64,000 nucleotides of DNA from VXPW01 sp965115815 (lineage in GTDB: Bacteria; Pseudomonadota; Alphaproteobacteria; TMED109). The stretch is taken from positions 558,001-622,000 of the forward strand of contig OZ220465.1 in the NCBI GenBank assembly GCA_965115815.1. Reading direction: 5' to 3'. A program made the position numbers and the translations under genes. Positions 1 to 8,250 of the stretch are shown here, piece after piece; position 1 is the first letter of the stretch, and each line of letters starts with the position of its first letter. Below the pieces are notes generated by a model. That model was not told the origin of the DNA and searched no databases. It was given only the letters and a program-made list of their open reading frames with translations.

Positions 1-69
1 GACGCTAGGGCGAGCGGCTCCGTTCCCGCTCCCGGCGAGCTTCGCGGACGGGGTGGAGGGGCGCCGCTG

Positions 70-1524
70 TTAGGCGGCGCGTCTTCGTCGTCGTCGGGCT
101 TGGGCCCGGGCCTGTCTCTGCAGCAGCAACCCGATGCGGTGGACATTGAAGGCCACCATGGAGAGCGCCACCATCCGCGCAAAACCCTCCGCCCCATACG
201 ACAGGACCCGGTCCATGCCGCGCTGCTCGAGATTATTGATGGCGGACTCCACGGCCGGATGCTGCCGGCGCATCTCCCGGAACGTCGGGTCGGCGGCCCG
301 TTTCCGGTCGGTCGGACCGAGTTTTCCCTTCTTCGGAAGCACGTTGTGATCCAGCAGTTCGTCCAGTGCGATCCGGTTGGAGGGACTGTGGAACCCCCGA
401 TCGAAGCTGCACAGGCGGAGGTCGGGGAAGCGGGCCTGCGCTTCCCGGATCATGGGTACGGCATGATCCACGTCTCCGCCTTCCCACAGGATCCGGGAGT
501 GTAGGAGGAAGCCGTGCTGGTCCTCCAGCACGGCCACCGGCACTCCGAGTTCCACCGGCACCCCGGCCTTGCCCTTCACACACCCGCGCGTGTGCTCCTC
601 GAAGATCGAAAACACCTTCTCTTCCTGCGGGATCTTCTCGCCTTTCCGCAGGCGGCGGTCCACTGGGTCGAGCTGCCTCCGGGCATGCTTGAGGTACGAT
701 TCGATCCGGAGAATCCTGGGGGCTCCGACGCCTTGCTCCCGAAGCGCAGGAACCGTCGCTTCCGCCCGTCGGACCTCCTCCCAGCAGGCGTCGAGGTACG
801 CCTGGATCGGCCCCGGACGGGCCCGCCGGGTCCGCCGAACCTTCGGAAAGAGCCGCTGCAGTCTCCGGCTCCGATGCCGCCACTGCCGCCCTCCGGACAC
901 CCCCGCCCGCAGGGCTGAGCGGCCCGTCTCGCGCACCCGGCAACGCATCGCATCCCACAGCAGGTTAACGTCCGTCGGGACGTGCACATCCGTCTTCACC
1001 ACGAACGAATCACAGCGGCCCCGCAGGGGCTCCTCCGACGGGCGACCGCCCGGGCCGCTCTTCCGCTTCCGCTTCCGCACCCGCGCATGGCCGCTCTCCG
1101 CGATCCGCTGCAACACCTCCCCCAGCACGTCCGGCGTCAGCAGGCTCACGTTGTGTACCACCGTGGGATACCGGTACCGGGTCTCGTCCCAGAAGCCGGA
1201 GTGTCCCAGAAACTTCCGAACGGTATGGTGTTGGTTCACCCGCTCGTGCAGACGATCGAAGTCACACCCCAAGACCTGCTTCAGGAGACCCATCACGAGG
1301 ATCCTCCACAGCTCCATGCCGGGACGCCCTTTCGTGTGGGACACCTCGGGAAGGATCCCCTGCTCCAGGATCTCGAACCACCGGGCACGAACCGACCGGT
1401 CGGCATACACGTGCCGAAGCCCGAGCAGCAGCGGCGGAATGTCATCCCGCGAGCTCTCGTCGATCTCGATCTCCTCGATCGCAACCTGACCCAATTCCAT
1501 CTGCAGGCGAATGACGTTTCGCAT
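70..1524 (-). CDS. ISNCY-type transposase
   Basis: A 484-residue protein whose N-terminus reads like the ISNCY family transposases: an ELGQ..IEEIEID opening, then GRPGMELWRILVMGLLK and a histidine-rich region (HERVNQHHTVRKFLGHSG). The C-terminal half carries the FDRGFHSPSN and VESAINNLEQRGMDR blocks expected of the DDE catalytic part. It would cut and paste its own element. The reading frame is open throughout, so it may be functional. The C-terminus ends in a basic tail (RRRRRRAA). Its end lies 70 bases from the window edge, so I could not define both terminal inverted repeats. It is transcribed in the same direction as the Panacea-like gene on its 5' side. Confidence 0.85.
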   Translation of the reverse strand: MRNVIRLQMELGQVAIEEIEIDESSRDDIPPLLLGLRHVYADRSVRARWFEILEQGILPEVSHTKGRPGMELWRILVMGLLKQVLGCDFDRLHERVNQHHTVRKFLGHSGFWDETRYRYPTVVHNVSLLTPDVLGEVLQRIAESGHARVRKRKRKSGPGGRPSEEPLRGRCDSFVVKTDVHVPTDVNLLWDAMRCRVRETGRSALRAGVSGGRQWRHRSRRLQRLFPKVRRTRRARPGPIQAYLDACWEEVRRAEATVPALREQGVGAPRILRIESYLKHARRQLDPVDRRLRKGEKIPQEEKVFSIFEEHTRGCVKGKAGVPVELGVPVAVLEDQHGFLLHSRILWEGGDVDHAVPMIREAQARFPDLRLCSFDRGFHSPSNRIALDELLDHNVLPKKGKLGPTDRKRAADPTFREMRRQHPAVESAINNLEQRGMDRVLSYGAEGFARMVALSMVAFNVHRIGLLLQRQARAQARRRRRRAA

Positions 1525-1671
1525 GGCAATTCTCGCGAAGATTCCCGAAAATCCGGCCGATTCTCGACCTCATCGGCCGATTCCCGCATCAAAGCGGGAT
1601 TCTTCGTCCCCTCTATATCACGATTCCACTTTCAGAGTCAAACCATTGTACTTTTTCGGTGCGGGCACTAC

Positions 1672-2139
1672 CTATGCCCTTTGTGCGGTTTCAGCATAAT
1701 ATTCTCGTATTAAATCATTCGGGATTTCCGAATTGCGGCCAGAACTGTGCCAAACCTGGTACCAAGGCGTTCCTGGCGCATGGGTAAGATAAGAAAGATT
1801 AATTCCAGAAAGATGTCCGTACTTTTCGAACACTTGCTGGATCAAGTCTTCTTCGTAGCGATCGAATTCCTCATCATCGGCGATGATGGTTTGGGTGACA
1901 CCGTTTGCGCGATATTTCTTCAAACCATAGTATATTTCCCGCACAACTGGTCCGTATAGCCATGCGAGGACAGGTTGTCTGAACAAGCGCCGTTTGTAGA
2001 GGCCAAGCATCCACCCGTGCGAAATGTAGGAAAGCTTGCCGATCTGCAATGGCGTGAACGGAGAATCCGCTTCTGCACCTTTCTTGATCAGCGCATTTGC
2101 GATCGCGCGGGCATCACGGGCCGGGGTTCCTTCACTCAT
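1672..2139 (-). CDS. Panacea/SocA-like (DUF4065) protein, possible antitoxin
   Basis: A protein of about 155 residues resembling the SocA/Panacea (DUF4065) family: ALIKKGAEADSPFTPLQIGKL followed by SYISHGWMLGLY, then WLYGPVVREIYYGLKKY and a C-terminal WYQVWH. In known cases these act as antitoxins or proteolytic adaptors. The frame is open upstream to 2262, but I start at the ATG at 2139 because a GGAGGGAAG ribosome binding site sits just before it on the minus strand. A perfect inverted repeat lies about 70 bases upstream. No toxin-like gene is adjacent: downstream is the ISNCY transposase and upstream is a gene-free stretch. It is either an orphan or has lost its partner. Confidence 0.7.
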   Translation of the reverse strand: MSEGTPARDARAIANALIKKGAEADSPFTPLQIGKLSYISHGWMLGLYKRRLFRQPVLAWLYGPVVREIYYGLKKYRANGVTQTIIADDEEFDRYEEDLIQQVFEKYGHLSGINLSYLTHAPGTPWYQVWHSSGRNSEIPNDLIREYYAETAQRA

Positions 2140-2210
2140 GCTTCCCTCCGGTTGGCTCACGGGCCTGCGCCACGCAGGGGGCGCTGGCCCGTTCAGGCTC
2201 TGAACTTCCA

Positions 2211-2226
2211 AGGTTATACATAACCT
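2211..2226. promoter_or_regulatory. inverted repeat upstream of the Panacea-like gene, candidate operator
   Basis: AGGTTAT and ATAACCT form two perfect 7-base arms around a 2-base spacer, inside an AT-rich patch in a GC-rich background, 72 bases upstream of the start chosen for the Panacea-like gene. The position and symmetry suit an autorepressor or promoter site. This is inference from shape only. Confidence 0.4.
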
Positions 2227-2424
2227 ATAATCCATGCTGTCAGAATTTTTTGCAAGAGTCAAGCACTTTTTGTCCTCGTGTTCCGATGCAGCATAGTACC
2301 GTGCTTGCGCCTACAGCGCGCACAAACGAATCAACCCTAAATCCGGGAGTTGGAGGGCGTGATCGCGCTCTTGGCGGCGTGCGGCGGTCGGAGTGCAGGG
2401 TGGATTCAGCACGCCGGCGCGGTC

Positions 2425-2677
2425 CTAGTAGTCCACCGACGTTGCATTGATGGCTGCAGGATGGGGCGGTATTTCCGTGTCGGTCCGTGTCGGCCCCGTA
2501 TCGGTCTGTGTCGGCACCCACTGGAACCGGGCTGTTCGCTGAGATTCTCGCACCGCTTCTAAGGATCAGATAAAGAACACAATGGGATTATTGGGCCTCT
2601 ATGGATCAGGTGTCAGGTCTGAGCATCGGGGCCAGCTCATGCCTGCAGCCCCCAATCCAACGTTTCCGTACTACTAG
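2425..2677. mobile_element. miniature element related to the local IS630 copy
   Basis: This 253-base segment starts and ends with CTAG, with outward ends CTAGTAGT and ACTACTAG. Its inner right end (reading CTAGTAGTACGGAAACGTTG on the minus strand) matches the left end of the IS630 element at 30487. A stretch of tandem GTGTCGG-type decamers at about 2470-2520 also matches bases just inside that IS630 end (about 30530-30560). No coding capacity is visible. It reads as a non-autonomous derivative inserted at TA inside CTAG. The surrounding interval 2227-2855 has no gene that I can support. Confidence 0.55.
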
Positions 2678-2855
2678 GGGCGGCCGGCAGGATTGACGGC
2701 CGATTCGCGGCATAGAGGCATTTCTTGGGCGCTTCGGCCAGTGCCGAGGGTCCGGCACCATCGATCCTCGGCACTCAACTGCTTCGCAGTTTGCACGAGG
2801 GACCGGAAGAAGCCGGCGAGCCGCCGCAGGGTTCCGGACCCCCGGCCCGCTCTGG

Positions 2856-3497
2856 TCACCTCGGGTCACGTTCTGGTGCATCTTCGGAATCCATCGCATC
2901 CGCGAGGTTCCGTTCGACCGGCCTGGCCTTCGGTCGGGCCGCCCTCGATGTGGGGTCGATCTCGTGCAGGGTTCGGGTGATGCCGTGCACCCGGCGGGGG
3001 TCGAGCGCCGCCTGCGCGAGCCGCCGCCCCGCGGGGCCTGTTCGGGAGCGGAGGGACCGGAAGAAGGCGCGCAGCAGGTCGGCTGCGGCTTGCTCGCCCA
3101 CGCCGCCGTACACCTCCGGTGCCGGAGGTGCGCCCGCATGGTGGAAGATCATGGGACCGTGCTCGACGCCGCCGCCCTTGGGGTCGGTCGCGCCGTAGTA
3201 GAGCCGCTGCACGCGGGCCAGCACGATCGCGTGCGCGCACATGGGGCAGGGCTCCAGGGTCACGAACAGGTCGCAGGCCCCCAATGCGTGCCGGCCCATC
3301 GCCCGACCGGCGGCCCGCAGGACGAGCAGTTCCGCATGCGCGGTCGGGTCGCCGGAAGCCTCGACGCGATTGCCGGCCCGCGCGACGATGGTTCCGTCGC
3401 GGGCGAGAACGGCTCCTACCGGCACCTCGCCGCGCGCGGCCGCCGCCCGAGCCTCGGCCAGCGCTGCGGACATCAACGGATGCTCGAGCAGCGCCAT
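2856..3497 (-). CDS. tadA: tRNA-specific adenosine deaminase TadA-like
   Basis: A zinc-dependent cytidine/adenosine deaminase fold of 213 residues. The HAE motif (His54, Glu56, in PTAHAELL) and the PCPMC motif (Cys84, Cys87) supply the zinc ligands and the proton shuttle. The EVPVGAV opening and the PEVYGGVGEQAAADLLRAFF end match TadA, which converts A34 to inosine in the anticodon of tRNA-Arg(ACG). The first 155 or so residues cover the normal enzyme. About 58 extra residues follow, and they are Arg/Ala/Pro rich. It is divergent from the NUDIX gene with a gap of about 75 bases. A generic nucleoside deaminase is the alternative. Confidence 0.82.
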   Translation of the reverse strand: MALLEHPLMSAALAEARAAAARGEVPVGAVLARDGTIVARAGNRVEASGDPTAHAELLVLRAAGRAMGRHALGACDLFVTLEPCPMCAHAIVLARVQRLYYGATDPKGGGVEHGPMIFHHAGAPPAPEVYGGVGEQAAADLLRAFFRSLRSRTGPAGRRLAQAALDPRRVHGITRTLHEIDPTSRAARPKARPVERNLADAMDSEDAPERDPR

Positions 3498-3574
3498 TGC
3501 TCCCTTCCCGGGCGGGCGCCGGTATGGTGGACGCCGGCGCGGAGGGCGGCGGCAGGACCTCCGGGGAGACGCGC

Positions 3575-4258
3575 ATGCCGGAAGCCACTCCCCGCGATGC
3601 GGCCACGCTCATCCTCGTCCGTAACGCGCCGGAGCGTCCCGAAGTGCTGCTGGGGCGCCGCCCGGCCTCGGCCCGGTTCATGCCCGGGTTCTACGTATTT
3701 CCGGGCGGCGGGATCGAAGCCGACGACTTCCGGGCCGGATCGGCCACCGAGCTCGCGCCCGAGCTGGTGGACCGGGCGGCGCGCATTCCGGAAATCGGGA
3801 TCGACCGCCGGCACTTCCGGGCCATGGCCTGTGCCGCCGTGCGCGAGACCGTGGAAGAGACCGGACTGCTGCTCGGGGCGACGGGCGCGGTCGGAGAAGG
3901 ACTCGCCGGCGGCTGGACGACGATGCGGGCGGCCGGTCTCGCGCCGACCCTCGCGGCCCTCCGCTACGTGGGGCGGGCCATCACGCCGGCCGACAGCCCC
4001 ATCCGGTTCCATGCCCGGTTCTTTGCCGCTGCGGCCGATGCCGTCCTGGGCCGCCTGCGGCCGACCGCCGAACTGGATGACGTGGTCTGGGTACCGATGG
4101 ATGACGTCCGGGATCTCGCGCTCTCGTCCCCGACCCGGTTCATGCTGCAGCAGGTAACGAAGCGAGGCTGCGACCCGGGCCGGTTCGAGCATCCGCACCC
4201 GACCCCGCTGTTCACGAAGGTCGGCGGACAACGGCGCGTGCTCTGGGATCCAGCCTGA
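3575..4258 (+). CDS. NUDIX hydrolase, NUDT19-like
   Basis: A 227-residue protein with a split NUDIX box. GGGIEADDF precedes an insert of about 40 residues before CAAVRETVEETGLLLG, whose RExxEE core binds the catalytic metal. This insert pattern resembles the NUDT19/RP2p branch, some members of which hydrolyse CoA derivatives; the substrate here is not known. I use the ATG at 3575 because GGGGAG precedes it; an in-frame ATG at 3524 is possible. The 3' end overlaps the convergent Rieske gene by 47 bases. Confidence 0.75.
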   Translation: MPEATPRDAATLILVRNAPERPEVLLGRRPASARFMPGFYVFPGGGIEADDFRAGSATELAPELVDRAARIPEIGIDRRHFRAMACAAVRETVEETGLLLGATGAVGEGLAGGWTTMRAAGLAPTLAALRYVGRAITPADSPIRFHARFFAAAADAVLGRLRPTAELDDVVWVPMDDVRDLALSSPTRFMLQQVTKRGCDPGRFEHPHPTPLFTKVGGQRRVLWDPA

Positions 4259-4577
4259 TCCGGACTGCATTGCCGGTCCGCGCGACGCCGAGGCGGGCGA
4301 GATGCCGGCCGCGGCACGGCCCGTGGATACAGAGGCCGTCCGTCAGCCGGAACCGCGCCCCGTGATTGGCGCACAGCAAGTGCCGCCGGTCGCGTGTCAG
4401 GACTCGTCCGGGAATGAGGTCGAGCGGCAGGTGGGCGTGCGGACAATCGTTGCGGAAGGCCGAGAGGTCCTGCGCCGAGCGGACCACGATCACGCCCGGT
4501 TCCGCCGGGTCGGGTCCGGCCAAGGTTCGGGCGCCGCCGTCGGGAATCGCGGCGGCGGGAAGGACGAGGTCCGTCAC
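4212..4577 (-). CDS. small Rieske [2Fe-2S] protein
   Basis: A 121-residue protein with the two Rieske cluster-binding boxes, C-P-H (NDCPHAHLP) and C-x2-H (LLCANHGARF), about 19 residues apart, then DGLCIHGPCRGRHL. It resembles free-standing Rieske/ferredoxin subunits (NirD-like), which carry electrons; the redox partner is not visible. The start is GTG at 4577, overlapping the stop of the upstream EVE gene as GTGA, so the two are probably translationally coupled. Confidence 0.78.
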   Translation of the reverse strand: MTDLVLPAAAIPDGGARTLAGPDPAEPGVIVVRSAQDLSAFRNDCPHAHLPLDLIPGRVLTRDRRHLLCANHGARFRLTDGLCIHGPCRGRHLARLGVARTGNAVRIRLDPRARAVVRRPS

Positions 4578-5002
4578 GGCGCGTCGGCGAGGCCCGCCAT
4601 CCCGCACAGCAAGCGCCAGTGGGGCACGGAGACGGGAACCACCGACAGGCGGGACTGGCGCACCAGCGCGAGTCCGGACAGCCGGGGCTCGGCCTTGATG
4701 GCGGCGAGGGTCACGGGGCGGGGTACCGCCGCGACCGCCCGCACGTCCACCATCCCGAAGCGGCCCGAGGGATCCGTCGGGTCGGGATAGTAGGTCCGGA
4801 CGACTTCCACGACCCCGACGATGCGCCGTTCGCGGACCGAATGGTAGAAGAACCCGCGGTCGCCGACCTGCATCGCCTGCATGTGGTTGCACGCTTGGTG
4901 GCTGCGCACCCCGTCCCATTCGCAGCCCGTCTCGCCGCACTGCATCTGATCGTCCCAGGACCAGGCTCCGGGTTCCGACTTGAAGAGCCAGTAGGCCGTC
5001 AT
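4574..5002 (-). CDS. EVE domain protein
   Basis: A 142-residue protein that is essentially one EVE domain. It opens YWLFKSEPGAWSWDDQ and contains WDGVRSHQACNHMQAMQVGDRGFFYHS, the signature of the PUA-like EVE family. EVE domains are thought to read modified bases in DNA or RNA. The frame is open back to 5065, but the family N-terminus begins at the ATG at 5002. It lies between ubiE and the Rieske gene on the same strand, and the Rieske start overlaps its stop. This is a common housekeeping location, so I do not tie it to the distant phosphorothioation island. Confidence 0.85.
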   Translation of the reverse strand: MTAYWLFKSEPGAWSWDDQMQCGETGCEWDGVRSHQACNHMQAMQVGDRGFFYHSVRERRIVGVVEVVRTYYPDPTDPSGRFGMVDVRAVAAVPRPVTLAAIKAEPRLSGLALVRQSRLSVVPVSVPHWRLLCGMAGLADAP

Positions 5003-5021
5003 GGCGCCTCCCGATCCGGAT

Positions 5022-5756
5022 TCAGGTTCGGCGCGCACTGTAGAGGCAGGCGATCCCGCCCGCATACGGTTTCACGCGCAGGGTGCCGAGACCGGCCCGC
5101 CCGAGTTCGTCCGCCACCGCGTCGGGCGGGAGGAACCGGCGGATGCTCTCCGCCAGATAGGCGTACGCGTCCCGCCGGCCGGTCACGGCGCCGCCGAGCC
5201 GCGGCAGCACCCGGAACAGGTAGCCCGTATAGAGGGAGTCGAAGCACCGCGCGGTCGGTGCGAACTCCAGGGCCAGGAAGCGCCCGCCGGGCCGAAGGAC
5301 GCGCCGGACCTCCCGGAGCGACCGCCCCAGTTCGGCGAAGTTCCGGAGCCCGAAGGCGCAGAGCACCTGCGTGAAGGCCCGGTCCGGAAACGGCAGCCCG
5401 GCCGCATCGGCGCAGATCCAGTCCGGCGCGGCGACGAAGCCGCGGTCGAGGCCGCGGCGGCGGCCCTCCCCGATCATCTCGGGAGACGCATCCGCCACCA
5501 CGACCGTGGCGTCGGCGAAGCGCCGCCGGACCCGGTAGGCCAGGTCGCCCGTACCGCCGGCGAGGTCGAGCGTACGGCGCGCCTCGTGCCGGCTCAGCTG
5601 CCGCACGAGATCCCGTCGCCAGCACCGGTGGAGGCCCGCGGACATCAGATCGTTCATCAGGTCGTAGCGGGTCGCCACGCCCGAAAAGACGCTTCCGACG
5701 AGCGCCCGCTTCTCCGGTCGCTCGACATCGCGAAACCCGAACGGCACCCTGTCCAT
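5022..5756 (-). CDS. ubiE: UbiE-type quinone methyltransferase
   Basis: A class I SAM-dependent methyltransferase of 244 residues that C-methylates ubiquinone and/or menaquinone precursors at the membrane face. Visible hallmarks are FGFRDV, VFSGVATRYDLMNDLMSAGLHR, the SAM loop LDLAGGTGDLA, and FGLRNFAELGRSLREVRRVLRPGG. I choose the ATG at 5756 because families start close to FGFRDV; an ATG at 5774 is also in frame and neither has a strong ribosome binding site. It is divergent from mutM, an arrangement usual in alphaproteobacteria, and lies just upstream of the EVE-Rieske pair. Confidence 0.92.
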   Translation of the reverse strand: MDRVPFGFRDVERPEKRALVGSVFSGVATRYDLMNDLMSAGLHRCWRRDLVRQLSRHEARRTLDLAGGTGDLAYRVRRRFADATVVVADASPEMIGEGRRRGLDRGFVAAPDWICADAAGLPFPDRAFTQVLCAFGLRNFAELGRSLREVRRVLRPGGRFLALEFAPTARCFDSLYTGYLFRVLPRLGGAVTGRRDAYAYLAESIRRFLPPDAVADELGRAGLGTLRVKPYAGGIACLYSARRT

Positions 5757-5839
5757 GGGCCGACCATAGGGCATTCGCAGACCGGGCGGCGGCCGCCCCG
5801 CGCGCCGCCGCTGCGGGCCCGGCCGGAACGAGGGGACGC

Positions 5840-6670
5840 ATGCCGGAACTGCCCGAAGTGGAAACGGTCTGTCGGGGACTGCGGGCGCGGGTGTGCGGTT
5901 GGGTCGTGGGCCCGGTCGCGCTCCGCCGGTCGGGGCTCCGCCGGGCGTTCCCCGCGGACTTCGCCGAACGGGTCGTCGGCGCCCGCATCGTCGCCGTCCG
6001 GCGCCGCGGCAAGTACGGAATCCTGGCCCTCGACGCCGCTCCCGCGATCCTGTTCCACCTCGGCATGTCCGGACGGTTCCTGTTGGAGGTGCCGCCGTAC
6101 CCGGCCCCCGGGCCGCACGACCATGCCGCGGTCGAGTTGATGTCGCCGGCCGGCCCCCGGCTCCGGCTGACGTTCCGCGACCCCCGGCGGTTCGGCCTCC
6201 TCGATCTGGTCCCGGCCGGCGCGGAAGGGCGGCATCCGCGTCTTCGGGGGCTGGGACCCGAACCGCTGGACGTGACCGGTCCGGGGTTGCGCACGGTCCT
6301 TCGGAGCCGAACCGCCGCGATCAAGACCGCGTTGCTGGACCAGCGGGTCCTCGCCGGCATCGGCAACATCTACGCGTGCGAGGCGCTGTTCCGGGCCCGG
6401 ATCAGCCCGCGCCGGCGGGCCGGCCGCATCGGCCCGCGCCGCGCCGACGCGTTGGCCGCGGGGATCCGTTCGGTCCTGGCCGACGCGATCCGGGCCGGCG
6501 GCTCCACGCTCCGGGACCACGGGCAGGTCGGTGGCGAACCGGGCTGGTTCCAGCGCCGGCTGGACGTCTACGGGCGGGCCGGAGAGGCGTGCCGCGCCTG
6601 CGCGCGTCCCGTTCGCCGGTTCCGCCAGAGCGGGCGGTCGACCTTTCACTGTCCGGCCTGCCAGCGCTAG
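5840..6670 (+). CDS. mutM: formamidopyrimidine-DNA glycosylase
   Basis: A 276-residue base-excision repair enzyme that removes 8-oxoguanine and FaPy lesions. The mature N-terminus PELPEVETV supplies the catalytic Pro1 and Glu2. RRGKYG contains the beta-hairpin lysine, LLDQRVLAGIGNIYACEALF is the helix-two-turn-helix region, and the C-terminal zinc finger is complete (CRACARPV...FHCPACQR). The start codon is fixed because Pro must follow Met. Length is normal. It stops with TAG immediately after the zinc finger, which shows that TAG works as a stop codon in this genome. Confidence 0.96.
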   Translation: MPELPEVETVCRGLRARVCGWVVGPVALRRSGLRRAFPADFAERVVGARIVAVRRRGKYGILALDAAPAILFHLGMSGRFLLEVPPYPAPGPHDHAAVELMSPAGPRLRLTFRDPRRFGLLDLVPAGAEGRHPRLRGLGPEPLDVTGPGLRTVLRSRTAAIKTALLDQRVLAGIGNIYACEALFRARISPRRRAGRIGPRRADALAAGIRSVLADAIRAGGSTLRDHGQVGGEPGWFQRRLDVYGRAGEACRACARPVRRFRQSGRSTFHCPACQR

Positions 6671-6762
6671 GCCGCGGGCGCGCGCCGATTGTGCGACCGG
6701 GGCCGGATGTGCGACAGTGGCCGCGCCGCGCCTGCGTCGGGCCGGGGGATGGAGGCGGAAGC

Positions 6763-7140
6763 GTGGCGCGACTGTGGCTGGCCGGCATCCTGCTTGCGGC
6801 GGTGGCCGGCCGGGCCCTTCCGGGCCAGGCCGACGGATTCCTGTCCTGCATGGACCACCTGCCGCTGGTTCCCGGGCTCGGCGAAGCGGCGGAGGGCTGC
6901 CTGAATTTCGATACGGTCACCGGACGCGTCGTCCTGGCCGAAGCGCACGGGCCGGTGTCGGCGGACGAGGTCCGGAGGTTCTACCGCGAGGCCCTGCCGG
7001 CCTTCGGATGGGAGTTCCGGGGTCCGGGCCCGCTCGATGCCGTGCGCGCCGGCGAGCGGCTCCGGATCTCGATCATGGAGACGGAGGGTCGCGACCTGCG
7101 CGTGCACTATGCTCTCGCGCCGTCGCCCGGCACCGAGTGA
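6763..7140 (+). CDS. small exported protein of unknown function
   Basis: A 125-residue protein starting at GTG, with GGAGGCGG just upstream. Residues 1-20 (VARLWLAGILLAAVAGRALPG) look like a signal peptide. The mature part has FDTVTGRVVLAEAHGP and EVRRFYREALPAFGWEF, suggesting a small alpha/beta domain of about 95 residues. Similar small proteins precede the enoyl-CoA hydratase at this locus in other alphaproteobacteria, from memory. It sits between mutM and ech, with 14 bases to the next start, so it probably shares a transcript. Function unknown. Confidence 0.65.
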   Translation: MARLWLAGILLAAVAGRALPGQADGFLSCMDHLPLVPGLGEAAEGCLNFDTVTGRVVLAEAHGPVSADEVRRFYREALPAFGWEFRGPGPLDAVRAGERLRISIMETEGRDLRVHYALAPSPGTE

Positions 7141-7154
7141 GGAGGCTCTCCGGC

Positions 7155-7928
7155 ATGTCGTTCACCTGCATCAGGACCGAAGTCCGCGGCCGGGTCGGGA
7201 TGATCACCCTGCACCGCCCCGACGCGCTCAACGCCATCAACGCCGAACTGGCCGCCGAGCTCGGCGCGGCGGTCGACGGGTTCGAGCACGACGCGGACAT
7301 CGGCGCGCTCGTGCTGACCGGTTCCGGCAAGGCCTTTGCGGCGGGTGCGGACATCAAGGAAATGCTGGCCCGGGAGTTCACCGACGTCCTCCGGCACGAC
7401 TTCATCCAGCCTTGGGAGCGCTTGGCGCGGTGCCGCAAGCCGGTCGTGGCGGCGGTATCCGGCTACGCCCTCGGGGGCGGATGCGAGATCGCGATGATGT
7501 GCGACATCGTGCTGGCCGCCGATACCGCCCGGTTCGGTCAGCCGGAAATCCTGCTGGGCACCATTCCGGGTGCCGGCGGAACCCAGCGGCTGCCGCGGGC
7601 GGTGGGCAAGGCGAAGGCGATGGAAATGGTGCTGACCGGACGCATGATGGACGCCGACGAGGCCGAGCGCGCCGGTCTCGTCAGCCGGGTCGTCCCTGCC
7701 GCCGAACTGCTCGACGAGGCCCTGCGGGTCGCGGCCAAGATCGCGGAGCAATCGCTGCCGTCGGTGCTGATGGCCAAGGAAGCCGTGAACCGCGCCTACC
7801 AGGGGACGCTCGACGAGGGGATCCGGTTCGAGCGGCGCCTGTTCCAGTCGACCTTCGCGACCGACGATCGCCGCGAGGGCATGCGGGCCTTTGCCGCCAA
7901 GCGCCGGCCGGACTTCCGGCATCGTTGA
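7155..7928 (+). CDS. enoyl-CoA hydratase/isomerase
   Basis: A crotonase-family enzyme of 257 residues that hydrates 2-enoyl-CoA in beta-oxidation. The oxyanion-hole segments GSGKAFAAGADIKEM and SGYALGGGCEIAMMCDI are present, and both catalytic glutamates are in place (GGCEIAM and QPEILLGTIPGAGGTQRL). GAGGAGG precedes the ATG. It lies between the small exported protein and rpsT, the usual position in Rhodospirillales-type genomes. Confidence 0.93.
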   Translation: MSFTCIRTEVRGRVGMITLHRPDALNAINAELAAELGAAVDGFEHDADIGALVLTGSGKAFAAGADIKEMLAREFTDVLRHDFIQPWERLARCRKPVVAAVSGYALGGGCEIAMMCDIVLAADTARFGQPEILLGTIPGAGGTQRLPRAVGKAKAMEMVLTGRMMDADEAERAGLVSRVVPAAELLDEALRVAAKIAEQSLPSVLMAKEAVNRAYQGTLDEGIRFERRLFQSTFATDDRREGMRAFAAKRRPDFRHR

Positions 7929-7986
7929 CCGGCGGCGCCAAGCACGCTAGGAACGCACGGTTTCCATCGGTTTCTCGGAGAGCCCC

Positions 7987-8250
7987 ATGGCGCATCACGC
8001 GTCGGCGAAGAAGCGCATTCGCACGAATGCCCGCCGCCGGAAGATCAACCGCAGCCGGGTCAGCCGGATCCACACGTTCGTCCGGAAGGTGGAGGAGGCC
8101 TTGGCCGCCGGCCACCACGCGGCCGCCCGTTCGGCGCTGCGGACCGCCGAAGGCGAGCTGCGGCGCGGGGTCGGCAAGGGCGTCCTGCGGCCGGGCACCG
8201 TGTCGCGCAAGGTGTCGCGCCTGAACGCCCGGGTCCGCGCCCTCGCCTGA
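7987..8250 (+). CDS. rpsT: 30S ribosomal protein S20
   Basis: An 87-residue basic helical protein. MAHHASAKKRIRTNARRR and the LHTF-like IHTFVRK segment are diagnostic of S20, which binds 16S rRNA early in 30S assembly. Length is exactly as expected. It is normally next to dnaA in this group; here about 2.5 kb separates them, part of it occupied by a dead transposase. Confidence 0.97.
   Translation: MAHHASAKKRIRTNARRRKINRSRVSRIHTFVRKVEEALAAGHHAAARSALRTAEGELRRGVGKGVLRPGTVSRKVSRLNARVRALA

Noticed and set aside
4574..5002. EVE protein as part of the phosphorothioation system
   Set aside because: It lies 45 kb away among core genes, and EVE proteins are common in alphaproteobacteria without such systems.
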